From Panopea generosa (Eukaryota > Mollusca > Bivalvia > Adapedonta > Hiatellidae), in contig CM055898.1 in NCBI GenBank assembly GCA_029582155.1, positions 36,083,455-36,147,454 of the forward strand: DNA of 64,000 nucleotides, given 5' to 3'. Positions 35,201 through 47,069 of the stretch are shown piece after piece. Numbering within the stretch: position 1 is the stretch's first letter; every line of letters begins with the position of its first letter. The notes beneath the pieces were generated by a model. The model worked only from the letters and a program-made list of their open reading frames with translations. It was not told where the DNA came from and ran no database searches. Made by a program: the position numbers and the translations under genes.

Positions 35201-35729
35201 TGTATGACTACTTTAAAGAAGAAATTGCTGAATATGTAGCCACCATATATATAACATATAACATGCAACATTTTACTCACTTTATCAATGTTTTGTTTGA
35301 CTACTTTAATGGAAAAAATTGGCTGAATATGTAGCCACTATATATATATATATATATAACATATAACATATAACATTTTACTCACTTTATCAATGTTTTG
35401 TATGACTACTTTAAAGAAAATATTGGTTGAATATGTAGCCACCATATGTATAACATATAACATACAACATTTTACTCACTTTATCAATGTTTTGTATGAC
35501 TACTCTACAGAAAATATTGGCTGAATATGTAGCCACCATATGTATAACATATAATATACAACATTTTACTCACTTTATCAATGTTTTATATGTCTACTTT
35601 AAAGAAAATATTGGCTGAATATGTAGCCATCATATGTATAACATATAACATGCATAATTTTACTCACTTTATCAATGTTTTGTATGCCTTCTTTAAAGAA
35701 GAAATTTGGTGAACATGTAGCCACCGTAA
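32257..35729. repeat. 87-92 bp satellite array, about 38 copies, two subfamilies
   Basis: The core is TTTATCAATGTTTTGTATG, then (C/A)CTACTTTAAAGAA, TTTGCTGAA(C/T)ATGTA(A/G)CCACCATATATATAACATAT. The first part (to about 33550) has CCTACTTT ... GAACATGTAACC units of 87-90 bp. The second has ACTCACTTT ... GAATATGTAGCC units of about 92 bp with an extra AACATACAACA. A stretch from about 32718 repeats nearly unchanged from 32981, a 263-bp three-unit higher-order repeat. Several open frames on both strands (for example 32718-33020 +, 34864-35280 -, 35014-35334 +) are by-products. Confidence 0.97.
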
Positions 35730-35754
35730 ACCCCATTAGAGCTTCATGCGACTA

Positions 35755-35950
35755 ACAACTGTGTTATTTGTGTTAGAATTATTCCGTCAAATATCGGAAT
35801 TGCACTGCCAGTCTGGATCTTTTCCGCAGACGAAATAATATTTTTAAATGTCTTGTCTCCATTAATATTGCGGAGGAGTCTGCAGTTGAATTGCTTTATA
35901 TACAGTGATTATCCCTAATCAGCAGATACCCGTGATTGGAGTGGGAAGGG
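35755..35950. repeat. segmental duplication block 3, unit D (partial)
   Basis: Aligns with A 14945-15180: CATGCGACTAACAACTGTGT, CAGTCTGGATCTTTTCCGCAGACGA (broken by small changes), TCCATTAATATTGCGG, AATCAGCAGATACCCG. More diverged than the A-B-C copies. Confidence 0.65.
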
Positions 35951-36427
35951 CCGCTGTTTTAACGAGACGACAATAGTTACAGCAGTCAGAAAATGCTGTA
36001 TGAATATATAGTGAAGTATTACTTTATCAATTACTTGAGCATGGACTGTCGTATACCTGTATACTTATATTATATTGTACTGATACAAGAAGTACACACT
36101 GCTGTTTTGTAAGAAAGATAGAAAACAAATCCATTTGAAGTCTATTTATAATAATAAAAAAAATGTTGTCAAATCAAATTGTCCAGGCAACAGTGTCAAA
36201 AGAAATGAACGACTTCACTAATATAACGTAATGAATAGTAAATCCATGGAACACAGATTTATCTTAAGTTGATTCAGTGTTCGATATACCGGTTTTTACA
36301 CCAGCTGCTTGCGTTAAATTTGCCAAATTACAAAAAAAAATTTATCTTTTTAAACATCATAATTGATAGAAAAAAAAGTGTATCGATTGATTACAAATAA
36401 TTCATGACTGGAAGTCATTAATAATAA

Positions 36428-38490
36428 CAAATCAAATTGAATAAAATTTTATTGGCAATTTCGGCAAACATTTGCCTATGGCCATTTTTAGATAAATATG
36501 GCCAATACACAATACACAACAAAATCATAAATATCATTCACATATAAGTTATGTACTTAGCTATACACATATTAAGTATAAGAAACAGTTATATTATGTA
36601 GGGATCGTAAAGTAGCTTCATTATTAAATATCATTTACTTGTTCTAGTGCTAGTTTTCTTATCTTAAAAGCTAGATACATATTTTCTTATTTTCAAAATG
36701 TTTTTTCTTGTTTTCATTTAACATAATACTTGAACATTTCTGACTGTAGGCCAAGATGAACTATTTAAATATAAAAGTCTGATGTTATGGTATCTTGGGC
36801 AACATAGTAAGAAATGATATTCAGTTTCAACAACTTTCATGGAATACAAATTACATACTATCTATATTATCAAATATTCCAAACTAAATTTCTAAATCGT
36901 GGGAGCTTAATCTAAGGCACGTTTACTGTTTTCTTATTGCATTATTTTTTATAACATCTAAATAATCTTTAAAAATAAACTGTTTCTTGAATTTCCTAAA
37001 TTATTCAAATTCAGGCAATTCTTCAATGCCAATATTCCAACTCTGGATATACTGATCACGTATTCTTTGTCTAAACATGGGAAGTTTACGTCAGTATTAA
37101 AGTTTAACCATAGTTCACCAAATCCTAGTTTATCCAAATATTCCTTCACATAACTCACCCAACATTTACCAGTGACAGATTCACATTGATCAATAAAAAT
37201 CTATATATTATAGAATTTGGGCTTTTCAAAATCTTAGTCAAGAATTTTAATGCTTTCTCTTTAGCTATAATTGACAGTGGATATCTTCCTAGTTCCCCTT
37301 ATACAGCTAGAGTTAAGGTTTGCTGACGAACACCTAAAATACGTTTGCAGAATTTAATATGAATTTTAGCCACTTCCTTGAAATCATAGATACCCCAGAC
37401 TTCCACCCCATATAAGATAAAAGATACCACCATCGAGTCAAAAAGGGATAATATGGTTTTAATGTCGAGTCTATCACAAACAGATAGTAAGTTGTTATAA
37501 GCATTCAATGCTTGTTCAGATAACGCGTTCACGGCGTGTGTCATGTTACCCGTGTGAGTGAATTGTATACCTAAATAACAAAACGTGTCAACAACTCCAA
37601 TAGGTTCCCTGTTAACAAAAAAACCAAAGTTATTAATTTCTTTTCTTTTCTCGAAGATACATATTTTTGTTTTATTAACATTTATTTCAGAACCCATTTA
37701 CGCGAATAGTTTGATATTTCAATTAAGCTGACCTTTTGAGTCAGTAGTGAATAGTGCTATGTCATCGGCAAATAAAATCATGTATATAGACAGTTGATTT
37801 AGATCATTCTCAGACAAACCTTGAAAATCAATACTGAATATCAATATAAATAAAAGAGGCGAAAGTGGCTCCCCTTGCTTTAAACCAAGCGTAACATCGA
37901 AGAACTCCGATAAATTACTGTTAGACGGAATTTTTACACAAGATTTAACATTGTCATAAATACATTTTATGATTTTAACCATTTTACAACTTAATCCTGA
38001 TTGTATAAGTTTAACCTATCCCTAATAACGGTGTCAAAAGCTATTACGTAGTCAATGAATGCACAATATAGTTTGGATTTATTAGCTAATATCTTTTGAA
38101 TAATTGAATGAATAATAAATATACTATCAGCTGTACTTCGTTTATCCCTGAAGCCAAATTGTGAAGCGTTTAATACATTTTCAGATTTGCACCAGCGATA
38201 TATTCTATTCCGTAAAACCAATGAAAATACTTTCGTGATTATATTTACAAGAGTAATTTCTCGAAAATTATTAGGGTCTCCTTTTTATGAATAGGAACTA
38301 TAACTCCCCTACACCACGCATCAGGGTATATACCAGTCAAAATATGATTAAAAATATGCTTTAAATATCGACTAATAAAAACTTTGAATCAATAAAAAGT
38401 CAGCAACATTATTTTCAAAGTCACAACTTGTATGTCTTTGTAGACTGGAAATGGTTTTTGAAATAAATAACATAACGTGCAAATGTATCT
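36428..38490 (-). mobile_element. 5'-truncated LINE, minus strand, RT domain present
   Basis: Reading leftward, the translation gives GVIVPIHKK and FREITLVNIITKVFSLVLRN (near 38200-38330), QFGFRDKRSTADSIF and CAFIDYVIAFDTV (37991-38221), GLKQGEPLSPLLF and ILFADDIALF (37719-37982), NVNKTKICIF and LYGVEVWGI (37299-37697), then GELGRYPLS, SYVKEYLDKLGFGELW and a degraded zinc knuckle (HFLLCC) near 36800. Several frameshifts (near 38010 and 38285) and nonsense codons (between 37697 and 37719, and near 37296) make it dead. The 3' end is near 36428 (on the minus strand GCCAATAAAATTTTATTC). The endonuclease and early RT are missing. It lies inside unit D. Confidence 0.92.
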
Positions 38491-38499
38491 ATGAAATTG

Positions 38500-38810
38500 A
38501 TGGTTAAGCATCGTTAACATCATTGTCTGCTTGTCGTGAGAGATACAATAATAATAGTGCGGGCAATTGGTGGAACTTATTTTGATGAGTTATTTCTTGA
38601 AGCAAGTAACCACAAAGCAATACAAATACATAATCGGCAGATCGCGAGCAATGCGATCCAAAGTAAAAAATACGGGATTCAAATATTTTTTCTTTCACGC
38701 AAAACACATATTTATAATCATATTTTTGTTTACTTTTTGCGTGTACATCATATCCCGTTGTCACGTAACAATGAGAGCGCGGATTCAACATAGTATGGCG
38801 GCCAGGGGCC
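38500..38810. other. unexplained stretch with overlapping open frames
   Basis: Three frames of 84-104 codons overlap here (38504-38818 -, 38536-38793 +, 38567-38821 +). They contradict each other and none has a recognisable domain. I record the region only because open frames on both strands over 300 bp are slightly unusual. Confidence 0.4.
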
Positions 38811-38990
38811 AATTTCACTAAACTTCGTAAGTCTTAAAATTTGCTTACGATCACAATGTGATACACAGGAACGTGTCGCTGGCGAAGTATTTATCTGCAA
38901 CTTTTAAAAAGAATAGATGTCTACAAGACTTCCGAGACTTCGTAAAAAAAATGAAAGCGAAACATTAAATGAATTTCCCGTTTTATGTTC
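38811..38990. repeat. GGGGCC-type repeat, diverged copy
   Basis: Starts GGGGCCAATTTCACTAAACT, then TCGTAAGTCTTAAAATTTGC and later GACTTCCGAGACTTCGTAA. It resembles the repeats starting GGGCCGTATTC at 43474 and 55628, and has the same tendency to end with an inverted copy. Confidence 0.4.
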
Positions 38991-40640
38991 GTAACTTCAA
39001 ATTTTACATTTGTAAAACGGGTCGAAGATGTCGAGATTATGCTTTTGAATATTAAAAAGATATAAAAATAACACTATATTTCTATCTGAATTAGTTAATC
39101 AGACACACTTTTGTTATTATTTCTGATTCCTTCTGAGGGGGAAAAAAATCAATTTTGTTTGAAAAATAGAATACCACTTACGCCTGTGCTGGAGGGCATG
39201 AGGGGACATGAGGGGTGTTGCCTGTTTCATTACCGCTCATGAACAGATTCGATAAGACCAAGTCTGCTTTTTCTTCTTTTTGTTGCGTTTTTTGCTCAAA
39301 AGCTTTTTTTTATCAGATATTATTAGAAAATATTATGTTTTTCAAGTGTTTAATAAAACATTTTTTATTTCAAATAGTTTATAATATTATACATTTGCAG
39401 GCAATTTCGTCAAAAAGATTGGAATACAACCTTATAGAATTCTTTGCCTTATTAATAAAGTCTTGATACCATCTAGTAACGAAAACATTAATTTGTTTCA
39501 TGTAACCGAGACGTCTCAAACTACATAAATGTCTTTCATCACCTGGTCAAAACTCAAAGTTTACTTTCATTGTCAGCACCAATGCAGCAAAGATAAGTCA
39601 GGCCAATGCCATTAATTACTCACTGTCAACTGACGTCAAAGTCTGCGAGTTTCTTGATGCTTTAATGTTCCCCTCTGGCTTCTTCGTCTATTTCTAAACA
39701 CTTAAGACAATCCCATAAGACGTTTTATGGCAATTCGTTTCTCCTGATATAATTAAACAACAAACAACTGTACTTGCGTTCATCTGCAGCCAAAATAGTT
39801 AGTATCCTGTATACGATAACTCATTGCTAAATTAAAGTGAAAGAATAACCACTCAGACACATAAACAAAATTTATCAAAATGTAATTTGCCTTACAATGT
39901 TGCATGACGTTGATTCATTTCACGTACCTTAAAAACAAATGGCGTTATGTCGTACTTTGTCATGTCAATGTTACTTTTTGTTTGCTCTCTTGACATTCGA
40001 ACCTGGAGAAAAATGACACTGTCATTTTTATATTTGCTTTTAACTTTTGTTATATAGTCCTTCATTTTGTTTTGGCACGTTATTCATTTTTACATTATTA
40101 GATGCTGAAACTTAGAATACATATGTGTATATATAGATATACATATTTGTGAATAACCAGCAATAAATATACAGTCCAGTTTGTGGCGAGCGCGTCCAGC
40201 TACAATGAACATCAATGACAAAAGGCTATAAAAAATCAACCGACCCAATATAATTGGTGTCGGGTATGACTTATATACAATGGTTTTACATGCAACACGT
40301 CTTGACTTTGACGACAATTTACATACATGAACTGATAGCTTGATACGAGTAGGATCTAGTCAAGGATTCATAAATACGCACACGCCATATAAAGGCCAAA
40401 CATAAAAAACGTCATATTACAGTGGAATCTGAATAATTGTGCTATTCTCCTAAAGGGAAGTAACAATTTTATAACAACAGAATATATACATAACAAACAA
40501 GAGGCGTTGTATTCAGAGGACACAAACACTTAAACAGTATAAAAACAATCAATGTTCAGAATTAGTATACTGTGAGTGACATACAGATATAAAGTGTTCA
40601 TATTTGATATTGGTGCACCCTGAGATCAATGTTGGTGTCA
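38991..40640. other. unannotated stretch
   Basis: No gene or classifiable repeat. The 83-codon frame 39215-39466 and the 75-codon minus-strand frame 40090-40317 show no domain. Confidence 0.5.
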
Positions 40641-40654
40641 GTAGGAGCGACATC

Positions 40655-40930
40655 TAATAATTATATCACAGCAGTAAAGTGAATGAGTCAAAAGACGTCT
40701 TATAATTACATCACAGCAGTAAAGTGAGTCAAAAGACATTTAATAATTACATCACAGCAGTAAAGTTAGTCAAAGGACATATAATAATTACATCACAGCA
40801 GTAAAGTTAGTCAAAAGTCATATAATAATTACATCACAGCAGTAAAGTTCGTCAAAAGACATATAAAAATTCCATCCCAGCAGTATAGTGGGTCAAAATA
40901 CATCTACTAATCACATCACAACAGTAAAGT
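40655..40930. repeat. 41-bp tandem repeat, about 6-7 copies
   Basis: The unit is TAATAATTACATCACAGCAG plus TAAAGTTAGTCAAAAGACATA. The outer copies are more diverged. It lies just before block 4 of unit D. Confidence 0.95.
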
Positions 40931-40944
40931 AATTAAAAAAATGT

Positions 40945-41345
40945 GGTTTTCTGTTTTGATTGGAAACGGTTGCTGTTATTATTTGGGAAATTGTGTTTGT
41001 AATGCAATTAACTAAATGTAAGAACAACATTATTTCGAATTACTCCCACATTTATTGTTTATTATACTAATTGCGATGAATAATGTCGTGGGTTTGATAA
41101 TATGCTATGCTCTGTAGATACATATTTGGTTGATTAAAATGCTTCATCCCTTTTTGACTTCTTATTTTTACATTTTTCAATATTGTTTAATATTACTATT
41201 ACTATTTCAAGGACCTTGTGTGAAACAATTATGGTTACAATCGGCATAGTTTATTTCATGATTAGAGTAAGTTCTTAAAAGAGAGTTTCTACTTGTGTCA
41301 CAGAAATGCAAAACAGCTAAATGCAGCAAATAGTTTTATAAAAAG
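40945..41345. repeat. segmental duplication block 4, unit D
   Basis: 40945-41105 matches the block 4 core (AGAACAACATTATTTCGAAT, ATACTAATTGCGATGAATAA, TGTCGTGGG). After about 160 unrelated bases the match to C near 29915-29975 resumes (TTTCTACTTGTGTCACAGAAA, GCAGCAAATAGTTTTATAAAA). Confidence 0.7.
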
Positions 41346-42440
41346 AAAGGGAAAAAAAACAAAAAACTATGTATCGTACAAATAAGCTGAGTCCAGGAAA
41401 ATCACCGTAAGAACGTATCAAGGGAGATATTTAGACATATAAGTTAGCCAAAATAGGCTAGAATTGCTTTACATTTATCAATTTTATGACTTTTAATTAT
41501 AAATTACTTAAATATACGCAGTAATAAGTTGCAACATGCTTTGAAAATCCCCCTTACCTGTACATTTTTCTGACGAGCCGTTCTGTAGTTGTATTGGCAG
41601 ACAACAACCGTTTGTTAAGCAGTTTTAAATATTTGTATATTTGCTTTATCATCAAGATATATCAAGATATTTATATCAAGATATTTATATCAAGATATAT
41701 CAAGATATTTTAAAATTTTAAAATTGGCAAAAATATGTTTTGCATGTCAATATTGCTCACTGACCCCGCATTGCCAAACACTTATCTATTTAAACATACC
41801 AAAATAATATTATGAAAAGGGATTTCTTAACTTGGGCTAAATAAGACTAAATTAGATTTCCCGTTAAAAATGGCAACATATTTTGTTATGTATTAATGAG
41901 TCGCGTTATTTCATTTTGATTTCAATTTGATCCGTTCACGCGAAGTAAAACTGGGTGTATCTTATAAAAAGTCAGAATGACGATGCGAAAGTTGTCAAAC
42001 ACTATTTAAGTGATGTCTATTTTTAGAACTGGGATTTCGTTACACGTTTACCACTTCATATAACATATCAATTTTGTCACGTTTTGATGGATTTGACATG
42101 CTAAACTATTCGGTTTTTATTTAATAATGATAATGAGATGTTGATAAATATTTTATTTTTTAAGATATTTATAGCGTTTTATCCTGATACACTCCCTTTA
42201 AATCATGTTTGAATTTTCCAATTGTAATTCCCTTATTAATATTTTTATTTGGCAGCATTATTTTAATTTGATTTACATATTGTGTAAAAAAAAGGAACCA
42301 CTAGTTAAATTTTTATTTTTATATAAAAAAATATATTAAAATGCTATTCTCAATTTTACAGAAACATCTGTACAGTTAATGGAGAAGAACTATTATAAAT
42401 TCCGTTCTAATCCATACTTATGCTTTAACCGATGTGTATG
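41346..42440. other. unannotated stretch with ATCAAGATAT repeat
   Basis: About five copies of ATATCAAGAT occur at 41650-41710. The rest is AT-rich with nothing recognisable. Confidence 0.6.
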
Positions 42441-42442
42441 TA

Positions 42443-42618
42443 CAGTAGAACTTCTGTGGCTCGAATCCGACTGGACTGGACAAAAGAAAATCGAATTAAG
42501 GGGTTGTTCGAGCCAAGTATTGTTCATTGTGTACATGTATATACATCGAAATAGGAATTCGGCCGGGATCAGGTAAGTGGTTTGAGTCAACCGTGTTCGA
42601 GCCAACGAAGTTCGACTG
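42443..42618. mobile_element. 176-bp MITE, TA target site, pogo/Tigger-like ends
   Basis: The ends CAGTAGAACTTCTGTGGCTC and the complement of GAGCCAACGAAGTTCGACTG pair over about 24 bases. TA lies immediately outside each end (42441-42442 and 42619-42620). CAGT-starting ends with a TA duplication are typical of the pogo/Tigger branch of Tc1/mariner. Frames on both strands here are incidental. Confidence 0.75.
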
Positions 42619-42624
42619 TATTTA

Positions 42625-43470
42625 AGTTTGTTTAAACCAAATATTAGCTATACTTAATATGTTGTTTTTTTGGCTTTTAACTGCACGAAATGCTGGTGAT
42701 TTACACGCACGTGACGTTATCCTCCCTAGCGTGGTGAATATAATCATTAATGTTGTCATTGATCATCTTAAAGTTGATATTCGTTTTCTATCAAGTGAGT
42801 AACGTTGATAAGCAATATAAATACTAAATTATTGATGATCCTGTAGTAACAGTACGCACTGCCCATGGTTGTGTCTTTCTTATGTTTCACATTATAGTAT
42901 CTGTACGCATGTCAAAATACCGGTGTTATTTTTAAAAAAAAAAATCTGTTTCGACTATTTGTCGCAGAATTGGGTATATTTAGCTGCGTTAAGAGATCGG
43001 TACATCCGTCGAACCTATGTCAGCCGTTACCCGTATAACAACATCTTGTTTCTTTATGTCTGGTTTTATATTGAAATAAAGTTCATTTTCTCTATTACCA
43101 ATTTGTTTTCCTCAACATGTAGTTAACTAACGTCTACTGTAGCTACCATTTGAATTACTTCTTAAGACAATAGTGTATACAAATATACCACATAACTACT
43201 CAATGACTTTTTGTTGCAATACTTTCATTGTCTTGTAAACATAACAACACAGTGGAATTGATATATATAAAAATATCTTTCAAATTTCTTATATCTCTTT
43301 AAATGGAAATCGTCGAACATGTAACAGTTTAACTCCATAAAAGAAATGCAATTTAAGCTGCAATTCTGTATTTTAATTATCTTAATGAAACAAAGTTTAC
43401 TTAATGTAAAACTGTCTGATAATATCATGCTTTGAAAGCACAAAACATCCGCAAAAGACGAAAATAGTAG
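42625..43470. other. unannotated stretch
   Basis: No gene or repeat recognised. The 85-codon frame 42869-43126 has no recognisable domain. Confidence 0.5.
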
Positions 43471-43473
43471 ACC

Positions 43474-43715
43474 TGGGGCCGTATTCTTCAACCGATCTTG
43501 AAAATATTCTAGACTTGAGCATGAAAATCTAAATTTCAGCCTTAGCTATCTAGTTTCCCAATAATAGATAAAATATTTTTTAGAGTTTATATGACTATTT
43601 ATTAGGTGTCTCAACATTCTTGCATATTTTGACCTCAAACAATGGTCTCTAGGAGTGTTTTTCAAATGCATACTTGAGTTCAAGTCTAAGAATATTTTTA
43701 AAAATGGATGGTGCA
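43474..43715. repeat. GGGGCCGTATTC repeat with inverted ends
   Basis: Begins GGGGCCGTATTCTTCAACCG. AAAATATTCTAGACTTGAG near 43500 is mirrored by CTTGAGTTCAAGTCTAAGAATATTTTTA near 43672-43700 (interrupted match), so the element folds back on itself. Related starts are at 38811 and 55628. Confidence 0.55.
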
Positions 43716-43719
43716 TACC

Positions 43720-44889
43720 ACCCACGGTCTTAATGAAACATGAGGAGTAGTGAAGCCAGCAACAACCTTCACTCCCATGAACACCGGTTTGGATGCTAGT
43801 CGAATTTAGTCAGATTAATACTAGATGAACTCCATAATTCAAATAATTTAAAGGAATTAGACGTAATAGCAGTTATCAATTGCTGATTGGTGGTGGAGTT
43901 ATTGGAATACAGACGCTTTAAACTTTAAGGTTTAGCGTTACGGCGTGATTTTCATTGAAGTGTTAAACAATGCACCGTCTCCTTTGAAACATTTGGAATC
44001 GCAGGTTACGTAAAAGAAATCATCATGTGCAGGCAAAATTGCAATTTAATATGTGTTTTCTACCGCTGTCGCTCATGACTGGTTTCATTTACTTTTACTA
44101 ATCGTTTCATAGTTTAAACTGAAAAAAAACATGTACAATTTGAGGTGATTTGTGAAATGTTTGCGCCCATGAAGGGGATTGTAATTTGTGTGAACTATCT
44201 AGCTCACAAAGGTGATGTACATGTGTGTTATTTTTTAGGGCTGTCTATTTGTTGACGGCAGCCCAACATATCGAACCGTGACCCAACAATGCTTTACTTA
44301 AAATAAAACTATACTGAACATTTTCTGTTATGCATTCTCCATTCTCCAATAATAACACTGTGACAATGTATGGGGAGAACTTTTATGGCCGCCACTAAAA
44401 AACTGATCAAATAAACTTTATAGGTTAAGGCAAATCAATTTTAGGGAACTCAGTAAACAATAGATCATATCTTTAGGCTATTAGTAGGACATAATGGTGT
44501 TAAACACTAGACAAAGTAACAGAACAGTTTAACAAACTTGTTATAGGCTAAAGAAATATTGATATTAAAAATGTATATGCATAATTTATCGTCAACTCAC
44601 GCAAAGAGCAATGTCCTATTAAAGCAATCTATTTCATTTCCCTGAAGTGAACTACAACATGTTTTTACATTACCTCCAAAGTCATTTACATGTTTACATC
44701 ACCATATTTCGCAATAAAAAAAACTTACTATAATATAAACAAGCATTAGTATTTCATTTCATATCTGACCTCCTTGAAGTGAACTTAACCATGTTTTACG
44801 CGAAAACAAGTAACGATTACGCCAAAACAGTATTATGCAACTTGCACAAATGAATGAATAATCATTTTTTACAAAATGTCAACACATAA
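43720..44889. other. unannotated stretch
   Basis: Nothing recognised apart from a small hairpin, GGGCTG ... CAGCCC at 44238-44264. In a eukaryotic setting I attach no function to it. Confidence 0.5.
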
Positions 44890-45025
44890 AAAGGTCGCTT
44901 TGTGCGCACCTTTGCTATTTTCCATTTCTATGCTTTCGTAGCAAAGTAACCGGTATTAAGCAACAATCTGTATTAAAAGGTCACTTTTGCTCCTTTCCAT
45001 GACTGCTTAAGAAAGGTTTGACTTT
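44890..45025. repeat. dispersed repeat R3 (ends GCTTAAGAAAGGTT), copy 1
   Basis: Shares TTTCTATGCTTTCGTAGCAAA, GTATTAAGCAACAA, AAAAGGTCAC(T/C)TTTGCTCC and GACTGCTTAAGAAAGGTTT with 48895-49045 and 62165-62386. Confidence 0.75.
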
Positions 45026-47000
45026 ATAGTGTTTTAGTCCAATCGTCAATAGTCATCTTGTAGGCAGTAGAATTTGTTCTGTGTTTTATATAAAATAAGG
45101 TCTAAGATTTCCATAGTAAAAAAATAATTCCACATAGAAGCTTTTTTTCCATAGTAAAAATGTAAACCCACATGAAATGCACAGTAACGTGTAGGGTGAC
45201 CGCGTTTGTTTTTTTTTATTAAAGAGGGTGCAGTGACACCCTGAGAATTTTGAAAAAAAGAAGTCTTCAAATGCTAATAAATACAGGCATATGTTGAAAT
45301 CCTATAACAGTCACCTTTTAAACACCGGTGATGTCTTATTGCATTATATGCTATGCCAACTTTTGCTCTACTCATCTGCAGCAAGAAATCACAACTACTA
45401 TGAACGATTTAGAAAATACTACAAAACCAAATTACATAGGTCTTGTTTTTAAGCGTAAGCATCATGTTATACCGTGGGAAAAAAGGGACGTAACTGTGGA
45501 GTGGAGGCATAACACACATATGAAACCTGAAATGCTTCCGTGGGGTAGAAATGATTGGTGATCAATAGTTCTTGTTTCTCTTTATTTGTATATGCATGTT
45601 CCATTTAAATGCTCATTTTAATGCCCATTTTGTGATTTCAATGGCGTACTTGATGTATTTGGGACATTTTGAAAGAATTGTCATGTTTGAATTGGGAATT
45701 TATAAAGAAAAATGGTGTTTGGAAATAGGGATATGAATACATTATTTCTAAAGTTTACTTTCTCTTTGCTAACAGTGTGCACAATGAACAGAGGAACTTG
45801 TATTGGATGAAACATGGTCCCTACTTTTCAAATGATATTTGAGTATTTCGTTCATCACACGAAAAATAAAATGTAAGTTTCCCTTCTGCGAATGGATCTT
45901 TTTTTTTTTGTGAATGACAAGCTATTAAAAATGTTATATTCACTATAGAAATAAAAAGGAAAGTCAATGATGGACTTACATCTTTAAGCAAAACCGTCAT
46001 TTCAGATAAACAGGTCATTTTGTCTTGTGGGGTTGGTGCATTATACACTGACAGTCATACACCGTTTCCTTCAAAATTCTAAACATACAAAAAAATGGAC
46101 ATGCGATTAAATGTTTGATACAAAATAGAACGCCCGATTACAATTAAATAAAAATAAAATAGAAAGCATTGCTACTGATGTGTATCATTTTTCGAAAACT
46201 TAAAGAAACAAGACTACTGCTTGCTTTTAACATTAAGAAATGTGAAGTAAAGATTCGTTATATCTGATAATGCTTCTGTTTCCACGCTTAATAGACCGAT
46301 TAACTCGTATAAATCGAGCACAGTTTACATTAGATTTATTCAAAACAGCGCTTGGTTCATTGCATTTCTGTTTATCTATGGAAGATCATAAGAAACTTTA
46401 TTGCTACTGAACATATTTAATGTATTCATGTTTAAAGCTGTTGGGAGATTCAATGGTTAGTAGAGTTTATTTACTTAACATTTTAATATCTAGTACATGG
46501 AGTGCATGCCGTATGTATGATCTGATTTATTTTGGGAATGCGTGCTGTGTGGATCAAAGAGCAGATCTAGTCAACTTATTTTAGAATTATAACCCATGCG
46601 ACTGTATTCATAATTATATGTCAATGCCCTTCTAAACACATCTCGGATTGTTAATCAGTTATTTCACAGACTAAGACATTCATCACATGTTTACTTCTCA
46701 GATATTTACATTAAATGATGTTTAATTAATTTTGAATATGTTTATTAAAAGCTCACCCAACTTGAAAAGATATAGTCGCGACGACATTACTAACAAACAC
46801 TCTTACGGGGCATCTTTCGGTGAGCTATTCTTGAAGAAAACATAATCGCGGCAAAGAAACAGTTCCAGAATACTAAGAACATGTTCCGTGAACATTGTTT
46901 TCGGAACAAAGTTTCACACCATCTTCCAGTGGGACTTACAAATACAAGACACTGCACAAAACGACGTTTTGTTGAAATAAAGAATTTACGTTAAACATTT
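45026..47000. other. unannotated stretch
   Basis: No gene recognised. The 77-codon frame 45328-45561 has no domain; its start (TTTTGCTCTACTCATCTGCAG) faintly resembles the start of block 3, but the match does not continue. Confidence 0.45.
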
Positions 47001-47069
47001 GCACCAGTTTAAACCGTTGGTTTTATTTGTTAATTAATAATAAAGCCATTATTTTATTTAAACTGGTGC
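47001..47069. repeat. 13-bp perfect inverted repeat
   Basis: GCACCAGTTTAAA at 47001-47013 and TTTAAACTGGTGC at 47057-47069, separated by 43 AT-rich bases. It could be the ends of a tiny foldback element. Confidence 0.85.

Noticed and set aside
32556-35334. Open frames on both strands of the 87-92 bp satellite as a repeat protein
   Set aside because: Frames are open on both strands, change phase between units, and have no start context or flanking exons.
24735-35729. CRISPR arrays
   Set aside because: Units are contiguous with no unique spacers, and the DNA is eukaryotic.
38504-38821. Three overlapping frames on both strands as a gene
   Set aside because: Mutually exclusive, no domain, and no codon bias that favours one of them.
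44238-44264. Hairpin as a transcription terminator
   Set aside because: Rho-independent terminators are a bacterial feature; in this setting the small hairpin has no supported role.
45328-45561. 77-codon frame and a possible extra copy of block 3
   Set aside because: Similarity to block 3 ends after about 70 bases and the frame has no domain.
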